This document shows positions 24,926 through 32,279 of a DNA stretch of 64,000 nt, piece after piece. The stretch is taken from contig NZ_JAUZQF010000005.1 of assembly GCF_030718205.1 (NCBI RefSeq), forward strand, positions 1 to 64,000, written 5' to 3'. The notes below the pieces were generated by a model that was given only the letters and a program-made list of their open reading frames with translations, ran no database searches and was not told the DNA's origin. Both the position numbers and the translations under genes were made by a program. Numbering within the stretch: position 1 is the first letter of the stretch; every line of letters starts with the position of its first letter. This stretch comes from Nonomuraea turcica. Lineage in GTDB: Bacteria; Actinomycetota; Actinomycetes; Streptosporangiales; Streptosporangiaceae.

Positions 24926-25597
24926 ATGAGTGAACCGGGCAGAGTGGCCCCCGCCCGCCGGCGAGGGCTGGCCGATGAGGTCGCCGACCGTATCCGCGAG
25001 GCCATCTTCAGCGGCGTCTACGCCCCGGGCGCCCAGCTGCGCGAGGTGGAGCTGTCGCAGGCGCTGGACGTCAGTCGCGGCCCGGTGCGCGAGGCACTGC
25101 TCCGGCTGGAACGCGAGGGCCTGGTTCGCAGCGCATGGCATCGCGGCGCCACAGTGATCACATTGGCCCCGCAGGACATCGCCGAATTGGACAGCTTGCG
25201 CGGCGCCCTGGAGCACCTGGCCGTCCAGCGCGTGGTCGCCCACGCCTCCGACGAGGACCTCGCCGAGATCGGCAAGACGGTCGAGCTGATGAAGCGCGCC
25301 GAGGACGCGCACGCGATGGTGCGCTGCGACATCGCCTTCCATGACGCCGTCTACGCCGCCGCCCACCATCAGCGCCTGGACGAGGCCTGGCGGGCGCTGC
25401 GTTCCCAGATCCACCTGTTCCTGCTGACCCGGATCGGCCTCAGCTCCGACGGCTACCTGGCCCATATCCCCGGCGAGCATCGCCGGCTCCTCGCCGCGCT
25501 GCAGGCCCGCGACACCGAGGCGGCCCTGGAGCTGTTCGCCGAGCACCGCCGCCACGCTCTGGACGTGCTCATCACGGAAGAGGGGCAGCGTCCATGA
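24926..25597 (+). CDS. GntR family regulator (FadR subfamily)
   Basis: A 223-residue protein with a strong GGAGGGAGGTGA ribosome site. The winged helix covers about residues 12-75 (ADEVADRIREAIFSGVYAPG, DVSRGPVREALLRLEREGLV, RGATVITLAPQDI), followed by an all-helical FCD domain with the metal-ligand pattern CDIAFHDAVYAAAHH and GEHRRLLAAL. FadR-type repressors respond to small organic acids. Divergent from the VOC gene, which it probably controls along with itself. Confidence 0.92.
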   Translation: MSEPGRVAPARRRGLADEVADRIREAIFSGVYAPGAQLREVELSQALDVSRGPVREALLRLEREGLVRSAWHRGATVITLAPQDIAELDSLRGALEHLAVQRVVAHASDEDLAEIGKTVELMKRAEDAHAMVRCDIAFHDAVYAAAHHQRLDEAWRALRSQIHLFLLTRIGLSSDGYLAHIPGEHRRLLAALQARDTEAALELFAEHRRHALDVLITEEGQRP

Positions 25598-25621
25598 CGA
25601 AGCGTGAGGCCTCGCCGGGGA

Positions 25622-26401
25622 TTAGGGAAGCGTGACGTACTTGCCGAGGAACGACCGGGCGGTGGCGGTGTCCAGGCGGTAGTCGTAGTTGGTCCCCTTG
25701 CAGGCGTCGTCGGCCCCGCTGATCGACGTGGCGATGAGGAGGTGCGAGGTCGGGCCGCCCAGGAAGTTGGGGCCGCCCGAGTCGCCGAAGCACGTGCTGC
25801 CGTCGGTCTTGGCGCTCAGCGACAGGTCGAGCCACCTGTGGGAGAGGCCTTCGAAGGAGATGGACGTCTGGTTACGCGTGTCCGTGTAGTGGAAACGCTG
25901 TCCGTTGCCCTTCTTGGTCTTGGTGGGGTCCACGGAGCCGTACCCGACCGGGGTGAAGCGCGTGGTCTTCAGGCGTTTGTCGGCTTTGAGTTTGTCGAGC
26001 AGGCCGGCGGTCGGCAGCTGGGCGGGCTTGATGCCCGCGATGGGCGCATCGAAGACGACCACGGCCATGTCGTGGAGGTCGGACTTGTCCTTGTAGCGCG
26101 GGTCCGGGACGTAGCGGCCGCTGTAGAGCTTGGCCCCGGGTTCGTAGCGGCTGGCGAAGGAGACGCGGGCGGTCTTCTGCTTACGTTCACCGCAGTGGGC
26201 GGCAGTGAGGAAGACGGTGGGCGAGATGAGGGTGCCCGTGCAGTAGGACCACGTTCCGTCGGGATTGGCCTTGTCGCCGATGAGGGCACCCACCTCGGGG
26301 TGGGAGTCTCCGTCAGCCGTGCCGTTGGTGATGGCCGACGCAGGCGTGGCGACACCGATGGTCACCGCGGCAACAATCACGACAAAAGGGACGAAACGCA
26401 T
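25622..26401 (-). CDS. Secreted trypsin-like serine protease
   Basis: A 259-residue S1-family protein with a Sec signal peptide (MRFVPFVVIVAAVTIGVATP, cleavage after about residue 23). Catalytic residues are His69 in FLTAAHC, Asp111 in LHDMAVVVFD and Ser208 in CFGDSGGP. There is no pro-region beyond a few residues and no extra domain, so it is a minimal secreted protease similar to other actinomycete S1 proteases. Single-gene unit, convergent with the GntR gene. Substrate specificity cannot be read with certainty. Confidence 0.92.
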   Translation of the reverse strand: MRFVPFVVIVAAVTIGVATPASAITNGTADGDSHPEVGALIGDKANPDGTWSYCTGTLISPTVFLTAAHCGERKQKTARVSFASRYEPGAKLYSGRYVPDPRYKDKSDLHDMAVVVFDAPIAGIKPAQLPTAGLLDKLKADKRLKTTRFTPVGYGSVDPTKTKKGNGQRFHYTDTRNQTSISFEGLSHRWLDLSLSAKTDGSTCFGDSGGPNFLGGPTSHLLIATSISGADDACKGTNYDYRLDTATARSFLGKYVTLP

Positions 26402-26466
26402 TGGAGAAGTGTATGCGTTTGTGGCCGTACTGTGACAAATCGGACAAAAGATCTACCGAAGCGGTC

Positions 26467-27273
26467 TCACGGTTCTCGGCGGGCGGATGCGACCGGAAGG
26501 GCGGCGGCGCGCAGGAACGCGTCGGTGAACACCGTGCACGTCTCCTCCACCGAGGGCGTCTCCGCTCCCATCGCGGCCTCCAGGGTGGGACGCAGCAGCA
26601 GGTGCGCCACCATCGGGCCGAGCATGAGCTGCACGAGGAGCGGGAACGGCAGCGGCCGCAGCCGGCCCGCCTGCACCTGATCCATCAGCAGGGTGCGCAG
26701 GGTGGCCGCCAGCCGGGGAAGGGTCGCCTGCAGCATCCGGCTCGCCGGGCCGTCGGGGCGGCCGAACATGTCGGCGAACACGGCGGGCAACACCCGGGGC
26801 TCCTGCCCGAACGCGACGATCATCGTGCTGTAGATCTCGTGGACCAGCTTGGCGATGTTGTCGGGGGGATCGGCGGCCAGCGCCTCCAGGTCGGGCACGG
26901 GGCCGTAGCGGTCGAAGACGGCGGCCAGCAGGCCGTCGCGGCCCTCGAAGATCGCGTGCAGGCTCGGCAGCGAGCAACCGGCCGCGGCGGCGACGGCGTC
27001 GAGGGTGACCGAGCCGAGCCCGCGCTCGGCGATGAGCGCGGCGGCGGCGCCGATGGCCCGTTCGCGCACGGGACGCCGCCCGCCGGGGTCGATGCCCGCC
27101 TGCCGCACGGCCTCGTGCAGTGCCGCTCGCGTGCCGCCCAGCCTGCGCAGCAGCGTGCTGCGCGAGATGCCGGCCGCCGTGGCGATCGCGCCGATGGGCA
27201 CCTCCGCCACGTCCTGGCCCCGCTCGCGGGCCGCCGCCAGGGCGGCAGCCACCAGGTCTTCCATACGGAGCAT
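26467..27273 (-). CDS. TetR-like regulator with two predicted HTH segments
   Basis: A 268-residue protein. The second HTH is a classic TetR one (SVTLDAVAAAAGCSLPSLHA, IFEGRDGLLAAVFDRYGP, about residues 85-125). Before it, residues 8-55 contain another HTH-like unit (VPIGAIATAAGISRSTLLRR, LGGTRAALHEAVRQAG). The C-terminal half is an all-helical ligand domain. Upstream of the ATG a short dyad ACAC-C-GTGT (27281-27289) may be its operator. No strong ribosome site is visible, so either ATG (27273 or 27264) could be used. Target unknown. Confidence 0.85.
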   Translation of the reverse strand: MLRMEDLVAAALAAARERGQDVAEVPIGAIATAAGISRSTLLRRLGGTRAALHEAVRQAGIDPGGRRPVRERAIGAAAALIAERGLGSVTLDAVAAAAGCSLPSLHAIFEGRDGLLAAVFDRYGPVPDLEALAADPPDNIAKLVHEIYSTMIVAFGQEPRVLPAVFADMFGRPDGPASRMLQATLPRLAATLRTLLMDQVQAGRLRPLPFPLLVQLMLGPMVAHLLLRPTLEAAMGAETPSVEETCTVFTDAFLRAAALPVASARREP

Positions 27274-27312
27274 GCTACCGACACCGTGTTGGATGTTACC
27301 TATATGAAGATT

Positions 27313-28503
27313 TCAGTTGGCCGTGAAGGGGATGTTGCGCCATGGGCTGCCGGGATCCTGCGCGAGTATCCGGTGCGGGGTGAGCGCGGAGTCGTACATG
27401 TGGCCGAACGCCTCCTCATCGAAACGCAACACCCGCCCCAGGATGTAGCCCGCCGAATACTCCTCCCACGTCCGATACACCCGCCGGGCCAGTTCGCCGG
27501 CCTGGATCACCACGTGCTCGGTCTCGTACGGCTCGGCGAACCGGGCGCTCAGCCCCCACCGCGCGAAGTTCACCGCTCGCCCGAAGTCGTAGCCGAGGGC
27601 CGAGGTGACGAAGGCGTCGGGTGCCAGGAGGCCGTCGGCGCGGAAGCGCTCCTCGTACCGCATGATCGTCCCGATCAGCTGCATCACCACGTCGATGCCG
27701 GGCCGGCTCACGCCCCGCTGGGTGAGCATGCCGGCCGTCGCCCGCTGCCACGTGGACAGGTCCCGGTGCGAGCCCGGGTACTGGCGGGCGAGATCGTTGC
27801 GCACCTGCAGCGCGAACTCCGGTTCGGCCGGGCTGTTGCGCCCCTCCAGCAGCGCCGTCACCTGCGTCTGCCAGCCGTGCCGATCCGTGACGCCCCACGA
27901 CTCGCGCAGGGTTTCCACGTCATCGGCATAGCTGCTGTAGACGTCGCCGATCTCGTTCCAGATCACCCCGTTGTGCACGGCCAGGTGCCCGCCGCAGGCC
28001 AGCCCGTGCGCGAGGGGCCCGTGCAGCGGCCCGGTGTATTTCGTGAGCATCTGGTCGGCGTCGTGGCCCTTGTCCTGAACGCTCTTCTTCAGCGACTTCC
28101 AGTGCCGGCGGCTGCGTTTGGCGTCGGGAAAGTACGTCCCTGACGGGCTCCCGGGATTGACCAGCATCCCCTGCACCTCCGACCCCCACCACTCCTCGGG
28201 CGGGAAGGGCAACGAGACCGGGCAGGCGACGACGTCGGGCCGCCTCCCGGGCAACTCCCCCCGGGTGTACACGACCAGGCACTGCTTGCCCTCAGGTCCC
28301 TGCTCCGTCTGCCAGTCCACGACCAGCTTGCGGCTGTCGACCTCCTCCTTCGGTTTGTAGGAGAACGTGTCGGCCCCCAGCAGGACGCGCACGTACGCAT
28401 CCCGGTCGCCCCCGGACTTGGCCTCGGCCAGCGCCCGCTCGACATCGGTGGGCGGCACCCATGCCGGCCCCTGACCTGCCACGTTTCTGTTCGGCATACC
28501 CAT
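27313..28503 (-). CDS. DUF1266 domain-containing protein
   Basis: About 396 residues from ATG 28503 (an ATG at 28497 is equally possible). The N-terminal part (DVERALAEAKSGGDRDAYVR, KQCLVVYTRGEL) resembles an SseB-like domain. The C-terminal 200 residues include WGVTDRHGWQTQVTALLEG, YDFGRAVNFARWGLSARFAE and the AGYILGRVLRFDEEAFGHMY segment, the DUF1266 core. No signal peptide or membrane helix. DUF1266 proteins are associated with toxin or immunity-like loci in some bacteria, but no partner is seen here, so the role is unknown. Confidence 0.8.
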   Translation of the reverse strand: MGMPNRNVAGQGPAWVPPTDVERALAEAKSGGDRDAYVRVLLGADTFSYKPKEEVDSRKLVVDWQTEQGPEGKQCLVVYTRGELPGRRPDVVACPVSLPFPPEEWWGSEVQGMLVNPGSPSGTYFPDAKRSRRHWKSLKKSVQDKGHDADQMLTKYTGPLHGPLAHGLACGGHLAVHNGVIWNEIGDVYSSYADDVETLRESWGVTDRHGWQTQVTALLEGRNSPAEPEFALQVRNDLARQYPGSHRDLSTWQRATAGMLTQRGVSRPGIDVVMQLIGTIMRYEERFRADGLLAPDAFVTSALGYDFGRAVNFARWGLSARFAEPYETEHVVIQAGELARRVYRTWEEYSAGYILGRVLRFDEEAFGHMYDSALTPHRILAQDPGSPWRNIPFTAN

Positions 28504-28604
28504 GCCGACAAACCCTAGCGAAACCGACATCCGCCGCAGTCGTCGCACGGTCGGCCAGGCCATCCCAGGTCATCGCCGCAGTCTCCTGACCGCCGAGAAG
28601 CCGA

Positions 28605-29162
28605 TCAGGAGCGCTCCGGCTCGTAGTGCAGCGCGGTGATCCCGCACGCGAACGGCCGCGCGGTGACCAGGCGCAGCCGCCGGCGCGCCTCGGGGAACAC
28701 AGGCATTCCGGCGCCGAGCGCGGTCGGGTTGACGAACAGGTGGAGTTCGTCGATCAGTTCCTTGGCGATCAGCTCTCGCACGAGAGTGCCGCCTCCGTAG
28801 GTGATGATGTCCCCACCCGGCTGCGATTTGAGCTTGGTGACGATCTCGGTGAGGTCTCCGCCTGCGACGGTGGCGTTCTCCCAGGGCGACGCGGTGAGGC
28901 TGTTGGAGATCACGACCTTGGGCGTGTTGTTCATCCAGTCGATCGTCTCCTGAGTCTCACCCGCCGGGCCGGACGCCCAGGCCGGGATGAAACCCTCGGC
29001 GAGGTGGCGGCCCAGCACGATGCAGTCGACCGGTTCGGTCATCGCGTCGATGTAGGCGTTGATGTCGTCGGTCCACGGGAACGTCATCCAGTCCATCTCG
29101 CCGTTCGGGCCGGCCATGTAGCCGTCGGCGGAGGTCTGGACCTGGAGCTTGAACGTGCGCAT
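28605..29162 (-). CDS. Dihydrofolate reductase-fold (RibD C-terminal) protein
   Basis: A 185-residue protein of the RibD_C/DHFR-like family: KLQVQTSADGYMAGPNGEMD at the N-terminus, VDCIVLGRHLAEGF, PKVVISNSLTA and the nucleotide-binding GGDIITYGGGTLVRELIA near residue 120. These stand-alone NADPH-dependent reductases are abundant in actinomycetes, with unknown substrates. Nothing downstream is coupled to it. The 190-base gap upstream should hold its promoter. Confidence 0.9.
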   Translation of the reverse strand: MRTFKLQVQTSADGYMAGPNGEMDWMTFPWTDDINAYIDAMTEPVDCIVLGRHLAEGFIPAWASGPAGETQETIDWMNNTPKVVISNSLTASPWENATVAGGDLTEIVTKLKSQPGGDIITYGGGTLVRELIAKELIDELHLFVNPTALGAGMPVFPEARRRLRLVTARPFACGITALHYEPERS

Positions 29163-29356
29163 GAGATGTCTTTCCTTCGAAGTCGCTTATGGTGCGGTGC
29201 TGGCTCAACGCTGCCGTCAGGACCTTACGGTCTTCTTCCGATGAGGTTAAGGCGCTGGCCGGGGCCGTGTTCGGCAGGCCGCCGGGTCCATACGCCGCCG
29301 CCTGGACATCACCTCGCCCGGCATGACGCGGCCGGCGAGTGAGGCGGACGGGACGG

Positions 29357-29932
29357 TCAGCCCGCGGCGGGGGACGCGATGACGACGGTGACGTCGGCGG
29401 GTGCCTCGCCGGTGCGGTAGTGGTGCGGGGCGTCTCCGGCGAAGGCCAGCATGTCGCCGGGCTCCAGCCGGCGCAGATCGTCGGCGGGGCCGGCGACGAG
29501 GCGGCCGGAGGCGAGCAGGAGGTGCTCGGTCGTGCCGGGCGCGTGGGGCACGCCGTCGACGGCGGTGTCCGGCGGCAGGCGCAGCCGCCAGATCTCCAGG
29601 CTGTGGCCGCCGCTGATGCGGCGCAGCAGTTCACGTGTGGGACCGTCGCCGGCGGCGGCGGTCGCCGGCAGGTGCACGACGCCCGGGTCGTTCGCCCGGG
29701 TCAGCAGGTCGGTGAGCGGGACGGCCAGGGCGACGGCGATGGCGTCCAGGGTGTCGAGGGTGGGGTTGCCCATACCGGCCTCCAGTTGCGACAGCGTCGC
29801 CTTGCTCAGGCCGGTGCGGCGGGCCAGTTCGGCCTGGCTCATGCCGCGCTGCCGGCGGCGGCGCTGGATCTGGGTGCCGGCCGCGGCGGCCGCGCTGCTG
29901 GCGGGACGGCGGTCCCGGTCGGCGGTGCTCAC
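29357..29932 (-). CDS. XRE family regulator with C-terminal cupin
   Basis: A 191-residue protein with a GTG start overlapping the stop of the AlaX gene (GTGA). An N-terminal HTH (MSQAELARRTGLSKATLSQL, about residues 28-50) is followed by a cupin sensor (PGTTEHLLLASGRLVAGP, EPGDMLAFAGDAPHHYR). XRE-cupin proteins sense small metabolites. Its coupling to an alanyl-tRNA editing gene is unusual and suggests it regulates this operon and perhaps the divergent GNAT gene. Confidence 0.9.
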   Translation of the reverse strand: MSTADRDRRPASSAAAAAGTQIQRRRRQRGMSQAELARRTGLSKATLSQLEAGMGNPTLDTLDAIAVALAVPLTDLLTRANDPGVVHLPATAAAGDGPTRELLRRISGGHSLEIWRLRLPPDTAVDGVPHAPGTTEHLLLASGRLVAGPADDLRRLEPGDMLAFAGDAPHHYRTGEAPADVTVVIASPAAG

Positions 29933-30633
29933 CGCGCCGGCCGGTGGGAGGCGGTGTAGGAGACGCGTACGCGGCCCTTCTTGACTTTGACGGCGGAGAT
30001 CGTCACCTGCGCCAGGTCGGCGAGACTGCGGACGTGCGTGCCGCCGCAGGGGGCAGCGTGCAGATCGCCGAGCCGGACGATCCGGCGGCCGGCGGCGTCG
30101 TGCTCGGCGACGACCGGCAGATCGTCGGCCACGGCCGCGGCCACGAACGCGCGCAGCCGGTCGGCGGCCTTGTCCCGGTCCTCGGCGTCGGCCAGGCGCG
30201 TGCCCGTCTCGGACGGGGTGAGCTCGATGCGGGCCTGGCCGGGGAAGTGGTTGCTGCCGGCCAAGGTCCAGCCCTCGGCCCTGCTCGCCGCTTCGACGAG
30301 GTGGCCGGCGGTGTGCAGAGCCGCGTGCAGCAGGCGCGCACCGGCGTCGACGCGGGTGTGGACGACGTCGCCGTCGACCGGTCCAGGCTCGCCCCCGGTG
30401 AGCACCACCAAGCCGGTGGGGGCATGGCGGACGGGGACGACCTCCCGCTCCCCCACCCAGCCGCGGTCGGCGGGCTGTCCGCCGCCTTGGGGGTGGAAGA
30501 GGTTGTCGCGCACCGCGACCCACGCGCCACCGGCCTCGTCCCGCCCGGCCGCGATCACGGTGGTGATGATCTCGGTGAGGTAGGTGTCGTCGAGGTAGAG
30601 GGCATCCTGCAGCGCACTATTTTGGTGAACCAT
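29929..30633 (-). CDS. Alanyl-tRNA editing protein (AlaX-like)
   Basis: A 234-residue stand-alone editing-domain protein. The N-terminal part carries FHPQGGGQPADRGW, the metal site is LHTAGHLVEA (HxxxH, about residues 107-111) and CGGTHVRSLADL (Cys and His, near residue 197), as in the editing domain of alanyl-tRNA synthetase. AlaX proteins remove Ser or Gly from mischarged tRNA-Ala. It heads an operon with the XRE-cupin regulator and is divergent from the GNAT gene at 30671. Confidence 0.9.
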   Translation of the reverse strand: MVHQNSALQDALYLDDTYLTEIITTVIAAGRDEAGGAWVAVRDNLFHPQGGGQPADRGWVGEREVVPVRHAPTGLVVLTGGEPGPVDGDVVHTRVDAGARLLHAALHTAGHLVEAASRAEGWTLAGSNHFPGQARIELTPSETGTRLADAEDRDKAADRLRAFVAAAVADDLPVVAEHDAAGRRIVRLGDLHAAPCGGTHVRSLADLAQVTISAVKVKKGRVRVSYTASHRPAR

Positions 30634-30670
30634 TCGTTCATCTTATCAAACGAGCGGTAGGATTCGACGC

Positions 30671-31195
30671 ATGCCGACACCCGCGAACCTCTCCTTCCAC
30701 CGCGCGTCACCGGCCCACACGGCAGAGGTCCTGAGCGTGCTGAACGAGGCGGCCGACTGGCTCAGGCGGCGCGAGGTCACCCAGTGGCCGGACCGTTTCG
30801 AGCCCTCCTGGATCGACGAGGCGATCACACGGGGAGAGACGTGGCTGGTCCGCGCCGGCGACAAGGCCGTCGGCACACTCACCCTGGACTGGTCCGACCC
30901 CCTGTGGTCGGATGTGGCCGGTTCCGCCGGCTACGTGCATCGGATGGCGGTCCGCCGCCGGGCGGCCGGTCTGGGTGCGGTCATCCTCGACTGGGCGGCC
31001 GACACCGTGCGCCTCAACCGGCGGGAGGTGCTGCGGCTGGACTGCGTGGCCTCCAACAGCGGGCTGCGGGCCTACTACGAGGCACGCGGCTTCGTCCACC
31101 GCGGCGACGTGCCCGTGGGCGGCGCTCCCGGCCAGCGCCGTGACGACGGCCCCCGCACCTGGGTCAGCCGCTACGAACTCCCGCTTCCCGGCTGA
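30671..31195 (+). CDS. GNAT family N-acetyltransferase
   Basis: A 174-residue acetyltransferase. The core strands TWLVRAGDKAVGTLTLDW and GYVHRMAVRRRAAGLGAVIL contain the acetyl-CoA pyrophosphate loop (RRRAAGLG), and LRLDCVASNSGLRAYYEARGF is the usual C-terminal unit. A TAGGAT -10-like box ends 8 bases before the ATG, so the mRNA may be leaderless. Divergent from AlaX. The substrate is unknown. Confidence 0.9.
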   Translation: MPTPANLSFHRASPAHTAEVLSVLNEAADWLRRREVTQWPDRFEPSWIDEAITRGETWLVRAGDKAVGTLTLDWSDPLWSDVAGSAGYVHRMAVRRRAAGLGAVILDWAADTVRLNRREVLRLDCVASNSGLRAYYEARGFVHRGDVPVGGAPGQRRDDGPRTWVSRYELPLPG

Positions 31196-31213
31196 CGCCC
31201 GCCCGTCGTCTAA

Positions 31214-31250
31214 CCGACCGGCGGCCGCGTACGTCCCGACCGGCGGCCGC
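31214..31250. repeat. Tandem 15-bp direct repeat
   Basis: CCGACCGGCGGCCGC occurs twice (31214-31228 and 31236-31250), 22 bp apart, between the convergent GNAT and hydrolase genes. The GC-rich palindromic GCGGCCGC cores can form small hairpins; possibly a terminator region. Confidence 0.45.
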
Positions 31251-31273
31251 ACGAACGGCCCTGCTCGCGCCCG

Positions 31274-32176
31274 TCAACGGGTGAGCAGGGCACGCAGCGC
31301 CTTGACGACGTCGGCGGGCGCCTCCTCCGCCATGAAATGTCCGCAGGTGACGGTCTCGTGCCGCAGGTCGGGCGCCCAGGCGCGCCACAGCGCCGCCGCG
31401 TCGTAGCCGAGCGCCGCCCCCCAGTCCTGCTGCAGCACGGTGACCGGCATCCGCAGCCGGTGGCCCACCTCCCGGTCGGCCCGGTCGTGTTCGGCGTCGA
31501 TCCCGGCGGAGGCACGGTAGTCGGCGACGATCGAGGGGATCGCCTGGCGGCAGGCCCGCAGGTACGCGGCGCGCACGCCGTCCGGGATCGCCCGCGGGTC
31601 GCCGGCCCACAGGTCGAGGAAGTGGCCGAAGAACGTGTCCGCGCTGGCGGCGATCATCTCCTCGGGCAGGCCGGGAGGCTGGGCCATCAGGTACAGGTGA
31701 AAGCCGACGGCCGCGCCCGCGCCGCGCATCACCTGCCACATGTCCAGGGTCGGCAGCACGTCCAGGCAGGCCAGGTGGGTGATCGCCGCCGGGTGGTCGA
31801 GCCCGGCGCGGAAGGCGACCAGGGCCCCCCGGTCGTGCCCGGCCAGTGCGAACCGCTCATGGCCCAGCGCACGGGCCAGCGCCACGACGTCGGCGGCCAT
31901 GGTGCGCTTGGCGTAAGTGGAGGCGCCGTTCTCGGCGGGTTTGTCGCTGGCGCCGTACCCGCGCAGGTCGGGACAGATGACGGTGTGGTCGGCGGCCAGG
32001 TCGGCGGCGACGTGCCGCCACATCAGGTGCGTCTGGGGGAAGCCGTGTAGCAGCACGAGGGGGCTGCCCTTACCCGCGACGGCCACGTTGAGTGACACGC
32101 CTTCGGCGACGGGGACGCGCCGGTAGTCGAAGCCGGCGATGGTGCCGTTGCTGGTGTCGCTGCTGGGGGTCGTCAT
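31274..32176 (-). CDS. Alpha/beta hydrolase (fluoroacetate dehalogenase/epoxide hydrolase-like)
   Basis: A 300-residue protein from ATG 32176 behind AAAGGAG. The oxyanion motif is LLHGFPQTHLMW, and DLRGYGASDKP follows. The nucleophile is Asp in LAGHDRGALVAF (about residue 115) and the base His in CGHFMAEEAP near the C-terminus. Asp as nucleophile and the DRG context are typical of haloacetate dehalogenases and related epoxide hydrolases; I would not name the substrate. Divergent from the SARP-type regulator at 32280, a likely regulator. Confidence 0.92.
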   Translation of the reverse strand: MTTPSSDTSNGTIAGFDYRRVPVAEGVSLNVAVAGKGSPLVLLHGFPQTHLMWRHVAADLAADHTVICPDLRGYGASDKPAENGASTYAKRTMAADVVALARALGHERFALAGHDRGALVAFRAGLDHPAAITHLACLDVLPTLDMWQVMRGAGAAVGFHLYLMAQPPGLPEEMIAASADTFFGHFLDLWAGDPRAIPDGVRAAYLRACRQAIPSIVADYRASAGIDAEHDRADREVGHRLRMPVTVLQQDWGAALGYDAAALWRAWAPDLRHETVTCGHFMAEEAPADVVKALRALLTR

Positions 32177-32279
32177 GATGGTGGGCTCCTTTGCCGAAGG
32201 TGACCCGTTCAGCGTGCCGGGCGCGAATGAGCATCCGATCAGCGCGCTACCGTGGCTGGCTGAGGAGGGTGGTCGAACG

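Noticed and set aside
26401..28143. 580-codon plus-strand open frame over the TetR and DUF1266 genes
   Set aside because: Covers two genes of opposite strand with recognisable families; composition and lack of motifs mark it as a shadow.
31214..31250. Tandem 15-bp repeats as a CRISPR-like array
   Set aside because: Only two copies with a 7-bp spacer and no cas genes nearby; a simple GC-rich repeat.
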